A DNA stretch of 64,000 nucleotides, taken from positions 2,728,001 through 2,792,000 of the forward strand of contig NZ_CP113065.1 of NCBI RefSeq assembly GCF_026625825.1. Reading direction: 5' to 3'. Position numbers and translations under genes: made by a program. Shown piece after piece: positions 1-6,171 of this stretch. This DNA is from Pseudoxanthomonas sp. SL93 (lineage in GTDB: Bacteria > Pseudomonadota > Gammaproteobacteria > Xanthomonadales > Xanthomonadaceae). Below the pieces are notes generated by a model. It ran no database searches and was not told where the DNA came from. It worked only from the letters and a program-made list of their open reading frames with translations. Each line of letters opens with the position of its first letter. Positions within the stretch are counted from its first letter, which is position 1.

Positions 1-137
1 GTTACAGGCGCAGTACTCGCAGTAGATGGCTTGCAGCCCTCTCCATCGCAGCTGTCCTTATATACCTCGGCTACACCTTGTACTGTACATACGGCTTGTT
101 CCACCCGGATCCTAATCTTTGGCCGATCACTTACTAG
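1..137 (+). CDS. Cassette 0: C-terminal part of a small membrane protein (partial)
   Basis: A reading frame entering from the left edge (first full codon at base 3) stays open to a TAG at 135-137, 10 bp before attC 1. The 44 visible residues contain one hydrophobic segment (WLAALSIAAVLIYLGY) after an arginine-rich stretch, then a polar tail ending in NLWPITY. This is typical of the small membrane proteins elsewhere in the array. Frame 1 is also open here but encodes a non-hydrophobic, low-complexity sequence and is less likely. The start codon is outside the window, so no family can be named. Confidence 0.55.
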   Translation, partial: YRRSTRSRWLAALSIAAVLIYLGYTLYCTYGLFHPDPNLWPITY

Positions 138-147
138 TGCAGGTACG

Positions 148-207
148 GCCTAACAATTCATTCAAGCCGAACCCGCTTCGCGGGTCGGCTTAATTCCGGT
201 GTTAGGC
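148..207 (+). repeat. attC site 1
   Basis: 60-bp attC. R'' GCCTAAC is at 148-154 and R' GTTAGGC at 201-207. The central stem AAGCCGA(A)CCCGC / GCGGGTCGGCTT carries the bulged A expected of an extrahelical base. The cassette junction is after base 201. Confidence 0.95.
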
Positions 208-212
208 ACCAC

Positions 213-524
213 ATGAGCCATCCCGACAAGCCACTAAAGATCCTGTTCGGCATCGTTTGCATCGGCTTCCTAATATTGTTCAGCCTGCTGATAGCGTTCT
301 CGATTTCACAACCAGAGGACGTCGGATTCTTCGTCAAGTTAGTCATTGTCGTCGCAACCGTTGGGTGCTACTTCGCGCTCTTCGCTCTTTGGATTTATTG
401 GCTCCGCTACTTCTGGCGGACTTCCCAAACCGGACAGTTCTGGCTTTGCCTTCTTGTGCCGTACTTCCATGCGGCGTACAAAACGGCAAAGTATCTTCGG
501 GCACCGCCCTCGGGTGGCGCCTAA
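213..524 (+). CDS. Cassette 1: small membrane protein of unknown function
   Basis: The product has 103 residues with two strongly hydrophobic segments (about residues 9-31 and 38-64) and a weaker one near 77-90, so it is probably an inner-membrane protein. ATG lies 5 bp after R' of attC 1 and the TAA stop is inside R'' of attC 2, so the ORF fills the cassette exactly. No good Shine-Dalgarno sequence lies between attC and ATG; TTAGG of R' is the only candidate. I recognise no family. Confidence 0.8.
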   Translation: MSHPDKPLKILFGIVCIGFLILFSLLIAFSISQPEDVGFFVKLVIVVATVGCYFALFALWIYWLRYFWRTSQTGQFWLCLLVPYFHAAYKTAKYLRAPPSGGA

Positions 525-578
525 CAATTCATTCAAGCCGAAGCCGCTTCGCGGCTCGGCTTGATTCAGGTGTTAGGC
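519..578 (+). repeat. attC site 2
   Basis: 60-bp attC with R'' at 519-525 and R' at 572-578. The stem is AAGCCGA(A)GCCGC / GCGGCTCGGCTT. Relative to most sites, one base pair has changed on both arms (C:G to G:C), which preserves pairing. Confidence 0.95.
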
Positions 579-750
579 CGTTGAGTTGGCGCTTCAGAGT
601 GGCATCGCTGGCCTTCGGCGACGGCGTCGTAGTTCACCCTTCCGGTCGCTCTTCGGACGGGCTCCCAGGCAAGCGCCTCTCCGGTCGGACCCCGCGCACC
701 CCACCCCAGCGGCTCGTCTGCATCCGGCGCCTCTTTCTGGTACAACGCTG
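573..750 (+). other. Cassette 2: no convincing ORF, possible non-coding cassette
   Basis: About 178 bp between two attC sites with no ATG ORF. The only plus-strand possibility is a TTG start at 581 running through attC 3 to a TAA at 794-796 (71 codons, about the last 14 translated from attC). Its sequence is Arg/Pro/Ser-rich and unlike the other cassette proteins. Unlike its neighbours this cassette is GC-rich and contains several short inverted repeats (GCCTTCGGC; CCGGTCG occurs twice). ORF-less cassettes in other integrons can carry promoters or small RNAs. Which applies here is not visible. Confidence 0.6.
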
Positions 751-810
751 GCCTAACAATTCATTCAAGCCGAAGCCGCTTCGCGGCTCGGCATAATTCA
801 GGTGTTAGGC
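751..810 (+). repeat. attC site 3
   Basis: 60-bp attC with R'' at 751-757 and R' at 804-810. The central stem is the GCCGC/GCGGC variant of attC 2, with one mismatch at the stem base (GGCAT instead of GGCTT). Confidence 0.93.
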
Positions 811-815
811 TGCAC

Positions 816-1148
816 ATGAGCAATCCTTACCAGCCTCCACAAGCGGCGCTGTCACCTGCTCCACGAGCTTGGCGCTTCGGCCATTCGTTCACAGCGTTTG
901 CTTCCGGACTAGTAGTACCGCCCCTAGCCGTCTACCTTACGGCCCGTCTCATATTTCCCGACGTCGCGCTAGCTCGAGGCAACTCAACGTTTTGGGGAGC
1001 TGTTATCTTAGGTAGCATGCTAGCTGCGGCGGCTGTCTATCGGCACAAGCGCATTTCCTTGTGGCTCGCTGTCGCAGTTGGACCTGTCATCGTTCTCGTA
1101 CTTGCTCTCGCGCCTGCGGTATGGTCAGAGGTGCTGGGTGCAGCCTAA
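816..1148 (+). CDS. Cassette 3: small membrane protein of unknown function
   Basis: The product has 110 residues, with a proline-rich N-terminus (SNPYQPPQAAL) and then hydrophobic segments at about 26-46, 58-75 and 81-103, giving three predicted membrane spans. The N-terminal NPYQPP motif is common in small bacterial membrane proteins with a short cytoplasmic head. ATG is 5 bp after R' and the TAA stop is inside R'' of attC 4. Function unknown. Confidence 0.8.
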   Translation: MSNPYQPPQAALSPAPRAWRFGHSFTAFASGLVVPPLAVYLTARLIFPDVALARGNSTFWGAVILGSMLAAAAVYRHKRISLWLAVAVGPVIVLVLALAPAVWSEVLGAA

Positions 1149-1202
1149 CAATTCATTCAAGCCGAACCCGCTTCGCGGGTCGGCTTAATTCAGGTGTTAG
1201 GC
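1143..1202 (+). repeat. attC site 4
   Basis: 60-bp attC of the standard type, R'' at 1143-1149 and R' at 1196-1202. Confidence 0.95.
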
Positions 1203-1214
1203 GCCACGGCAGGC

Positions 1215-1532
1215 ATGGCCGATCTTTGGGACTCAATCGCAGCAAATGACTGGCGCGACATACCTTGTGTCGTCGGTCGGCCGGCAACGGAAGCTGACGT
1301 CGCTGCTGGTTCCGCAGTCTTCTACGTACCTGGTGAGTCCGCCGCAGCCTCAATGGCTCTCCCTTGCTGTGCCATCCAAGTGCTTGAGGATGGCTCGGAG
1401 CAGCCTGTTGTCATTATTCAAGCGGAGCTTGCACCTCACGGCACCGTCTTGGGCGTCCGCCCCCTCTCTGGCGGCAACGGCATTTGCATGGCTACGGAGG
1501 TCCGCTTGCTTCCTGCAGGGTTTGGGTCGTAG
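1215..1532 (+). CDS. Cassette 4: soluble protein of unknown function
   Basis: The product has 105 residues, starts MADLWDSIAANDW, and shows no membrane segment or signal peptide. It has mixed alpha/beta character and several cysteines (IPCVVG, LPCCAIQVL). I chose the ATG at 1215, 12 bp after R', because the in-frame upstream codons would be translated from attC itself. The TAG stop is 6 bp before R'' of attC 5. A second frame (1246-1584) is open across the cassette but runs through attC and looks like a shadow. No family recognised. Confidence 0.7.
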   Translation: MADLWDSIAANDWRDIPCVVGRPATEADVAAGSAVFYVPGESAAASMALPCCAIQVLEDGSEQPVVIIQAELAPHGTVLGVRPLSGGNGICMATEVRLLPAGFGS

Positions 1533-1538
1533 GGTGGC

Positions 1539-1598
1539 GCCTAACAATTCATTCAAGCCGAACCCGCTTCGCGGGTCGGCTTAATTCAGGTGTTAGGG
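1539..1598 (+). repeat. attC site 5
   Basis: 60-bp attC with R'' GCCTAAC at 1539-1545 and R' GTTAGGG at 1592-1598. The GGG end belongs to cassette 5 and matches the CCCTAAC R'' at that cassette's other end. Confidence 0.95.
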
Positions 1599-1603
1599 CG
1601 CAC

Positions 1604-2062
1604 ATGAAGCAATCGCGCAGCTCGAAGGTAAAGCAGGTTGCTCTGTTCGCGCTTGCAGGGCCTCCGATTGGAGCGCTTCTCTGGCAGATTGTCGTTGCGA
1701 TCACTGCCGAGTTCCCACGAGACTATTCGTTGGGGTCGTGGATCTCCACTTGGGCAGGGCTTAGTGTGTTTGCCTACCTCTGGGGCTTTGCTCCCGCATT
1801 CCTCACGGGCGTTGTCGCTGTCTACATGCGCAGTACTTCGCCGGGAGTCGGCGCTCGGTCTCGTATCCTCCGTCTCGCGGCCACGGTAGGGAGTGGCGGC
1901 CTCCTGAGCTGGACTCTCCCGCAGGTATTCCCTGGCGGAGATGCGGGCGTAACGGAGGCGGCACTGGGGGCGGCAACCGCTTTCGTCTGTGCAGGCTTGG
2001 CAGAGTGGTGGGTGCGCCCTAACAATTCATTCAAGCCGAACCCGCTTCGCGGGTCGGCTTAA
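1604..2062 (+). CDS. Cassette 5: multi-pass membrane protein reading through attC
   Basis: The product has 152 residues, a basic N-terminus (KQSRSSKVKQ) and about four hydrophobic segments (near 12-34, 45-72, 88-105 and 115-135). ATG is 5 bp after R' of attC 5. No stop occurs before attC 6, so the frame continues through most of that site and ends in PNNSFKPNPLRGSA, which is attC translated. This tail is probably a by-product of cassette structure rather than a functional domain. Family unknown. Confidence 0.75.
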   Translation: MKQSRSSKVKQVALFALAGPPIGALLWQIVVAITAEFPRDYSLGSWISTWAGLSVFAYLWGFAPAFLTGVVAVYMRSTSPGVGARSRILRLAATVGSGGLLSWTLPQVFPGGDAGVTEAALGAATAFVCAGLAEWWVRPNNSFKPNPLRGSA

Positions 2063-2076
2063 TTCAGGTGTTAGGC
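2017..2076 (+). repeat. attC site 6
   Basis: 60-bp attC with R'' CCCTAAC at 2017-2023, complementary to the GTTAGGG at the left end of the same cassette, and R' GTTAGGC at 2070-2076. Confidence 0.95.
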
Positions 2077-2079
2077 CCC

Positions 2080-2419
2080 ATGATATTCGCTGCAGCGACC
2101 GACGAGAACACGCTGTTCGTATTCGCTTCAATCTCGGAGGCAATCGCGTACTGCGAGAGTATCGACGTGGAGGATGGCGGCTGGATCTTCTGGGATCACG
2201 CAGGCAACGCTTTGAGCGCGGAGTTCCTCACTCCAAACCATCGCGGCAGATTCACCGTTGGTGGGCACATATCGGCTGGTCCAGGTATCGGGCAAGCCCA
2301 CGCTGACAGAGTCTATTGCCAGCATCCATCACATCAATGGCAACCCATATTTTTCCACTCTTTCTGCGGTCCATGAGCATCTCGCAACCCCGACCCAGGT
2401 GCCCCAGCATGGAGCCTAA
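2080..2419 (+). pseudogene. Cassette 6: frameshifted gene of unknown function
   Basis: ATG at 2080 opens a frame starting MIFAAATDENTLFVFAS that stops early at 2374-2376 after an unnatural tail (YCQHPSHQWQPIFF). If the frame shifts by one base near GGTGGG (about 2260-2265), the sequence continues as GTYRLVQVSGKPTLTESIAS and on to NGNPYFSTLSAVHEHL. It then stops at the TAA inside R'' of attC 7, where many other cassette genes stop. The simplest reading is one extra G in GGTGGG. The restored protein would have about 112 residues. It could also be a sequencing error. Function unknown. Confidence 0.75.
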
Positions 2420-2473
2420 CAATTCATTCAAGCCGAACCCGCTTCGCGGGTCGGCTTAACTCAGGTGTTAGGC
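2414..2473 (+). repeat. attC site 7
   Basis: 60-bp attC, R'' at 2414-2420 and R' at 2467-2473. It has an AACTCAGGTG variant next to R'. Confidence 0.95.
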
Positions 2474-2477
2474 CTCA

Positions 2478-2714
2478 ATGAAAGCACCACCTGAAGTTGA
2501 GCTTCTTCTTGGAGTATTGTTAGTCGTCAACGCCAGCGTCACAATCTGGGCGGCTGCTTTTCGGCCAAAACTACTGAGCCATTGGCTGCTACGCCCTCGT
2601 TGGTTTGGTGCTGGCGGCCCGCGAGCAGGTCGGGTTGGTGCCACATTCGGCGCGCTAGTTTGGCTTGGTATTGGTCTATGGCTTGTGCGGCTTTCCATCA
2701 GCCACGCGAGTTGA
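2478..2714 (+). CDS. Cassette 7: small two-span membrane protein
   Basis: The product has 78 residues. Two hydrophobic segments (about 8-28 and 55-72) are separated by a basic loop (RPKLLSHWLLRPRW), suggesting a hairpin in the inner membrane. ATG is 4 bp after R'. The TGA stop at 2712-2714 is just before R'' of attC 8. Function unknown. Confidence 0.75.
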   Translation: MKAPPEVELLLGVLLVVNASVTIWAAAFRPKLLSHWLLRPRWFGAGGPRAGRVGATFGALVWLGIGLWLVRLSISHAS

Positions 2715-2715
2715 G

Positions 2716-2775
2716 GCCTAACATTTCATTCAAGCCGAACCCGCTTCGCGGGTCGGCTTAATTCAGGTGTTAGAC
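2716..2775 (+). repeat. attC site 8
   Basis: 60-bp attC with R'' GCCTAAC at 2716-2722 and a CATTTCATTC variant next to it. R' is GTTAGAC at 2769-2775; the AGAC end belongs to cassette 8 and pairs with its own R'' GTCTAAC. Confidence 0.95.
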
Positions 2776-2779
2776 CCGT

Positions 2780-3199
2780 ATGGACACATCGCCAAAGTCG
2801 ACGACTCAGATTGTCCGAGAGGGATTCAATCGTGCCTGCGCTGATTTCACCAAGCGCTCCATGCCATTCGGATTTTCTAGATTCAGGACGAGATTCTGGT
2901 CGCGGCAAGCTGATGGCTTCACCGACGTCATCCACTTCCATCGTTCGGGCGTCAGCTATGGAGCGCCACGCAACAACTCTATTGGTATCCGCGTCCACTA
3001 TGCATCGCACAGGGGACAACTTCCCGATCCGTTAGCCCTCAATGGCCCCTGTAGCGACAAGCTACGAGATAGTAGGGGCTATGCCTACCATTTGAGGTTC
3101 AATGCGTTGACATGGAGCACATATGATCGTTGTCTCGATGACCTCGTGCGCGTGCTGCAGGATCACGGCCTGCCTTGGTTTTCCGAGCAACGGGTCTAA
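2780..3199 (+). CDS. Cassette 8: DUF4304-like soluble protein
   Basis: The product has 139 residues and no membrane segment. The layout resembles the DUF4304 family of unknown function: an N-terminal helix, an aromatic and basic stretch (FSRFRTRFWSRQ), then DVIHFHRSGVSYG followed by a strand (IGIRVHY). The C-terminal helix contains CLDDLVRVLQDHGLPWF. This assignment is from memory and was not searched. ATG is 4 bp after R' and the TAA stop lies in R'' of attC 9. Confidence 0.7.
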   Translation: MDTSPKSTTQIVREGFNRACADFTKRSMPFGFSRFRTRFWSRQADGFTDVIHFHRSGVSYGAPRNNSIGIRVHYASHRGQLPDPLALNGPCSDKLRDSRGYAYHLRFNALTWSTYDRCLDDLVRVLQDHGLPWFSEQRV

Positions 3200-3253
3200 C
3201 AATTCATTCAAGCCGAACCCGCTTCGCGGGTCGGCTTAATTCTGGTGTTAGGC
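3194..3253 (+). repeat. attC site 9
   Basis: 60-bp attC with R'' GTCTAAC at 3194-3200, complementary to the GTTAGAC that opens the same cassette, and R' GTTAGGC at 3247-3253. Confidence 0.95.
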
Positions 3254-3257
3254 GTCA

Positions 3258-3542
3258 ATGACAGATTGCCTCAACAGAGTTGTCAAATGCGGTACGCACG
3301 GCTCGGTGGGGTGTGCTTTCGTTTGTCAGCATTTAGCTGCGGCAGACGCTGGTAGCATTGGTTTCAATGCGCCGGCGCCTGAGCCAGGAGACACCGAACT
3401 GATAGCTTGGTGTGATGAGTGCGAAGTGATGGTTGTAGAACAGCAAGGCTGGAGTGACGCAGTTGCAGAGTTCTCAATGTTGGCGGTTATTTGTGAGTTC
3501 TGCTTCGTATCCATCAAACAGGCGCAGGTAGTTGACGCCTAA
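3258..3542 (+). CDS. Cassette 9: cysteine-rich, probably zinc-binding small protein
   Basis: The product has 94 residues with paired cysteine/histidine motifs: KCGTHG, CAFVCQHL, WCDECE and ICEFCF. The spacing suggests one or two metal-binding knuckles, most likely zinc. There is no signal peptide. ATG is 4 bp after R' and the stop is the TAA in R'' of attC 10. I recall similar CxxHG...FVCxHL proteins of unknown function in proteobacteria but cannot name a family. Confidence 0.72.
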   Translation: MTDCLNRVVKCGTHGSVGCAFVCQHLAAADAGSIGFNAPAPEPGDTELIAWCDECEVMVVEQQGWSDAVAEFSMLAVICEFCFVSIKQAQVVDA

Positions 3543-3596
3543 CAGTTCATTCAAGCCGAACCCGCTTCGCGGGTCGGCTTAATTCAGGTGTTAGGG
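3537..3596 (+). repeat. attC site 10
   Basis: 60-bp attC with R'' GCCTAAC at 3537-3543 (followed by AGTTC instead of AATTC) and R' GTTAGGG at 3590-3596. Confidence 0.95.
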
Positions 3597-3601
3597 CGCA
3601 C

Positions 3602-4075
3602 ATGAGAGCTGCCGGAATCTCCATAATAACAACCGCGCTACTTGCAACCACCGGGTGTTCTACACTCGTCGGTGAGAAGGATCATCTTTGTACTGAAATG
3701 GCAAGATTTGCCAACGCCACGCAACTTGGTACCGAGAGGTCAGTTGAGCTGAGAACAGACTGGAGCAACTTCAGCAAGTCTTGCGCACACGATGGATATG
3801 AGCCTGGCAAGGTCTTCTGCCAATGGCTCATGAGTAACACTTCAACCGAGTTCGCTCACATAAACATTGGTCGTGCTCTGGCTTGCCTTGATCCATCCGC
3901 CAACTATGCAAGTACAGGCCGCGCATCTCCCAGCTATCTGACGGGAAAAGTGGAGTCGTATTACGCCAAACACGCGGATGAGAACGTACGCATTGAGATT
4001 GAGTATGCTGCTGGCATAGAGGGGGAGTGCCCCACACTCAAGATCACTGCTGAGCGCTGGGAGTTGGACGAGTGA
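3602..4075 (+). CDS. Cassette 10: predicted lipoprotein of unknown function
   Basis: The product has 157 residues. A hydrophobic N-terminus ends in TALLATTGCS, a plausible though imperfect lipobox with Cys19 as the lipidated residue. The mature part has further cysteines (HLCTEM, KSCAHD, VFCQWL, LACLD, GECPTL), so disulfides are likely in the periplasm. ATG is 5 bp after R' and the TGA stop is 4 bp before R'' of attC 11. Family unknown. Confidence 0.75.
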   Translation: MRAAGISIITTALLATTGCSTLVGEKDHLCTEMARFANATQLGTERSVELRTDWSNFSKSCAHDGYEPGKVFCQWLMSNTSTEFAHINIGRALACLDPSANYASTGRASPSYLTGKVESYYAKHADENVRIEIEYAAGIEGECPTLKITAERWELDE

Positions 4076-4079
4076 TGCG

Positions 4080-4139
4080 CCCTAACAATTCATTCAAGCC
4101 GAACCCGCTTCGCGGGTCGGCTTAATTCAGGTGTTAGGC
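4080..4139 (+). repeat. attC site 11
   Basis: 60-bp attC with R'' CCCTAAC at 4080-4086, matching the GTTAGGG that opens this cassette, and R' GTTAGGC at 4133-4139. Confidence 0.95.
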
Positions 4140-4144
4140 CCCTT

Positions 4145-4357
4145 ATGCGCGATCCCCAACGAATTGAGCAGATCCTTGGAGTGCTGCGAGAGATCTGGGA
4201 GCGCGAGCCGGACCTGCGCCTCGGTCAGATCGTTGTAAACGCTATTCTGCCTAGCGATCCCTGCCCTCAAATCTTCAGTGCCGAGGATGATGTGTTGCTT
4301 GCTGGGCTGCACGAGTATCGTAGTCGAGTGTTCAGAGCCGACCCAAGTGGCAGCTAG
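4145..4357 (+). CDS. Cassette 11: small YihD-like (DUF1040-like) protein
   Basis: The product has 70 residues starting MRDPQRIEQILGVLREIWER and continuing EPDLRLGQIVVNAI, then an acidic stretch with DDVLLAGL. This pattern (RI..VL..LR..W...PDLRLGQ) resembles small proteins around YihD/DUF1040, whose function is unknown. It is cytosolic by sequence. ATG is 5 bp after R'. The TAG stop leaves 33 bp before attC 12, longer than in most cassettes. Confidence 0.72.
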   Translation: MRDPQRIEQILGVLREIWEREPDLRLGQIVVNAILPSDPCPQIFSAEDDVLLAGLHEYRSRVFRADPSGS

Positions 4358-4390
4358 GCGAGTATCGGGCTCCGACTGTACGCGGTCGGG

Positions 4391-4450
4391 GCCTAACAAT
4401 TCATTCAAGCCGAACCCGCTTCGCGGGTCGGCTTAATTCTGGTGTTAGGC
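4391..4450 (+). repeat. attC site 12
   Basis: 60-bp attC, R'' at 4391-4397 and R' at 4444-4450, with an AATTCTGGTG variant. Confidence 0.95.
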
Positions 4451-4457
4451 CTCTCAA

Positions 4458-4817
4458 ATGGATTCCTACCCTTCAGAGTCAGATTTAGTTGCAGCTCTGG
4501 ATCACCGCGATGGATTAGTGCGGCTATGCGCCGCCGGAAAGCTGTCGTTCTCGGACTTTTGCGATGGATACGACAATTTCTACTGGGCATATGCGCTTGA
4601 CGGTCACGAGTCGGACTTCCAGGGGCTTGCCCTGCTCGCCAAGTACGCTGGCCGCATTGCCCCGCACCAGGTTGTTGCTGAGACCATCCTTGCCAAGGTC
4701 TGTGATGACGCAGACGCAACAAGAGAGAGTTATCGCTTGGCCGGCCGCTTTGGCTCCGCAGAGGCGATCGCAAGACTTAAGCTTGTTGCGGCGGGCCTCC
4801 CGGGTGGAGAGGCCTAA
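4458..4817 (+). CDS. Cassette 12: soluble, mostly helical protein of unknown function
   Basis: The product has 119 residues, is acidic, and is predicted mostly helical (LALLAKYAGRIAPHQVV, RESYRLAGRFGSAEAIARL). There is no signal peptide or membrane span. The N-terminal half has clustered aromatics (CDGYDNFYWAYALDGHESD). ATG is 7 bp after R' and the TAA stop is inside R'' of attC 13. No family recognised. Confidence 0.75.
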   Translation: MDSYPSESDLVAALDHRDGLVRLCAAGKLSFSDFCDGYDNFYWAYALDGHESDFQGLALLAKYAGRIAPHQVVAETILAKVCDDADATRESYRLAGRFGSAEAIARLKLVAAGLPGGEA

Positions 4818-4871
4818 CAATTCATTCAAGCCGAACCCGCTTCGCGGGTCGGCTTAACTCAGGTGTTAGGT
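4812..4871 (+). repeat. attC site 13
   Basis: 60-bp attC with R'' GCCTAAC at 4812-4818 and R' GTTAGGT at 4865-4871. The final T is matched by the ACCTAAC R'' at the far end of cassette 13. Confidence 0.95.
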
Positions 4872-4876
4872 GCCTT

Positions 4877-5284
4877 ATGAAGCTCGCGATGTTGCTCGTA
4901 GCGCTGGTGCCTGCCCTCAGCGGTTGCGTTAGCTATCCGCCCGATCCCAATGTTGCCGAGTTACTCCGCGATTGTACGGAGGAGCTCGGGGGCTGGGCCG
5001 GTAGACCTGCAATCGACATTCCGCTCGATGAACGCAAGGCCATACTCAATGCAGCAAGCCAATGGGCTATTCGCAATGAGTATCTTCCTTGTAACGTCAC
5101 AGTTTGTGGTGCCGTGATAGATGCCAATCCTAGCCACGTCTCTGTTTACCTGACCGGATACGGAGACTTGAATCCTTCGGCAGAGGTTAAGTTATCTAGG
5201 GGGCGATATACATTGCTTAAGGAGCAGTTCTACCACTCTGCATGTCCTGGTGGTATTTACGGGCCTACACGTGGCGGCACCTAA
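4877..5284 (+). CDS. Cassette 13: predicted lipoprotein of unknown function
   Basis: The product has 135 residues. The signal MKLAMLLVALVPALSGCVSY is a good lipobox (LSGC, Cys17). The mature part contains cysteines at LRDCTEEL, LPCNVTVCG and SACPG, so a disulfide-stabilised periplasmic or outer-membrane-anchored protein is likely. ATG is 5 bp after R' and the TAA stop is in R'' of attC 14. It shares no obvious similarity with the cassette 10 lipoprotein. Confidence 0.78.
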   Translation: MKLAMLLVALVPALSGCVSYPPDPNVAELLRDCTEELGGWAGRPAIDIPLDERKAILNAASQWAIRNEYLPCNVTVCGAVIDANPSHVSVYLTGYGDLNPSAEVKLSRGRYTLLKEQFYHSACPGGIYGPTRGGT

Positions 5285-5394
5285 CAATTCATTCAAGCCG
5301 AACCGCATCAGGGCGGCGCCTAAGTGCACGCCTTCGGCTATATTCGCACCCAGTCGCCGCCCTGCTGCGGGTCGGCTTAATTCAGGCGTTAGAG
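5279..5394 (+). repeat. attC site 14, expanded form
   Basis: 116-bp attC with R'' ACCTAAC at 5279-5285 and R' GTTAGAG at 5388-5394. The outer arms are the same as in the other sites (CAATTCATTCAAGCCGA / TCGGCTTAATTCAGG), but the terminal 12-nt hairpin is replaced by a longer structured insert with self-complementary parts (AGGGCGGCG / CGCCGCCCT). Only this site in the window has it. Confidence 0.92.
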
Positions 5395-5401
5395 GGCGGC
5401 A

Positions 5402-5749
5402 ATGAGATCTTTGTCCGTGCAAGTACAACCAGAGCGTTCCCCTGGCATCGATATGGTCGCTCTGACCACATCGTTTCGGACTCTAGTTGGCGGGATTGAT
5501 CTCGTTCGGAGCCATTCCTTCGACAACGGCAATGACAATGGCGCGTACTACAACTTCACATTCGGCACGGATCGCCCAGCCGAGCTTTGGCGCTTGATCC
5601 AAGACTCCGTATTTCAGGCCCCTGAGCATCGCCGTCACCTAGCATCGTCCGCCATGGCTATGTGCTCCAGCGAGGGTGGTTGGCATAGGTACTCTCAGCT
5701 CTATCATTGGGATCCAGAGGTGCCCGTTGTCTCCGTTCCCGCCCTCTAA
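5402..5749 (+). CDS. Cassette 14: soluble protein of unknown function
   Basis: The product has 115 residues. The central part (LVRSHSFDNGNDNGAYYNFTFG) suggests beta strands, followed by a helix (DRPAELWRLIQDSVF). There is no signal peptide or membrane span. ATG is 7 bp after R' and the TAA stop is in R'' CTCTAAC of attC 15. No family recognised. Confidence 0.72.
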   Translation: MRSLSVQVQPERSPGIDMVALTTSFRTLVGGIDLVRSHSFDNGNDNGAYYNFTFGTDRPAELWRLIQDSVFQAPEHRRHLASSAMAMCSSEGGWHRYSQLYHWDPEVPVVSVPAL

Positions 5750-5803
5750 CAATTCATTCAAGCCGAACCCGCTTCGCGGCTCGGCTTAATTCAGGTGTTA
5801 GGC
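5744..5803 (+). repeat. attC site 15, with a stem mismatch
   Basis: 60-bp attC with R'' CTCTAAC at 5744-5750 (matching the GTTAGAG that opens its cassette) and R' GTTAGGC at 5797-5803. The 5' arm is CCCGC but the 3' arm is GCGGC, leaving one C:C mismatch. This is the single-mutant intermediate between the two stem versions seen at the other sites. Confidence 0.94.
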
Positions 5804-6103
5804 ATGGACGCAGATCACAGCAAACTGACGAAGCCTCCCGTATCGCTTCTTCTCTACTACTTGGCGCTTGGACTCCTACCAGTCTGGATTGTCGCCGGAT
5901 ACATCCTCTACGACTCACAGTACGGACTTACTCTCCCCTGGTTCTTATTGTTCCTGCCCTTCACCATTTTCATGGCGGCCATCGGCTTCGGCGTACACCT
6001 TTACCTTCGCCGATCTTGGGACGCCACATCCTGCTACGCTCTTGGGACAACGGTGTTCTTTGCGATCCCTCTGATTGCCCTACTCATCGTGAAGGTCCTC
6101 TGA
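5804..6103 (+). CDS. Cassette 15: small three-span membrane protein
   Basis: The product has 99 residues and three hydrophobic segments (about 14-35, 45-67 and 76-98), each flanked by polar turns (YDSQYG, RRSWDATS). It is probably an inner-membrane protein. ATG is immediately after R' of attC 15 with no leader, the tightest spacing in the array. The TGA stop is 5 bp before attC 16. Function unknown. Confidence 0.75.
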   Translation: MDADHSKLTKPPVSLLLYYLALGLLPVWIVAGYILYDSQYGLTLPWFLLFLPFTIFMAAIGFGVHLYLRRSWDATSCYALGTTVFFAIPLIALLIVKVL

Positions 6104-6108
6104 GCCAT

Positions 6109-6168
6109 GCCTAACAATTCATTCAAGCCGAACCCGCTTCGCGGGTCGGCTTAATTCAGGTGTTAGCT
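6109..6168 (+). repeat. attC site 16
   Basis: 60-bp attC with R'' GCCTAAC at 6109-6115 and R' GTTAGCT at 6162-6168. The AGCT end pairs with R'' AGCTAAC of the same cassette. Confidence 0.95.
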
Positions 6169-6171
6169 GCC

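Noticed and set aside
579..750. 29-residue minus-strand ORF in cassette 2 (MQTSRWGGVRG...)
   Set aside because: Too short, Arg/Gly-rich and without a ribosome binding site.
257..796. Long plus-strand frame crossing attC 2 and cassette 2
   Set aside because: It begins inside the cassette 1 gene in another frame and stays open only because attC has few stops in that frame.
1246..1584. Second frame in cassette 4 ending in PNNSFKPNPLRGSA
   Set aside because: Serine/leucine-rich shadow; the frame starting at 1215 has protein-like composition and stops before attC.
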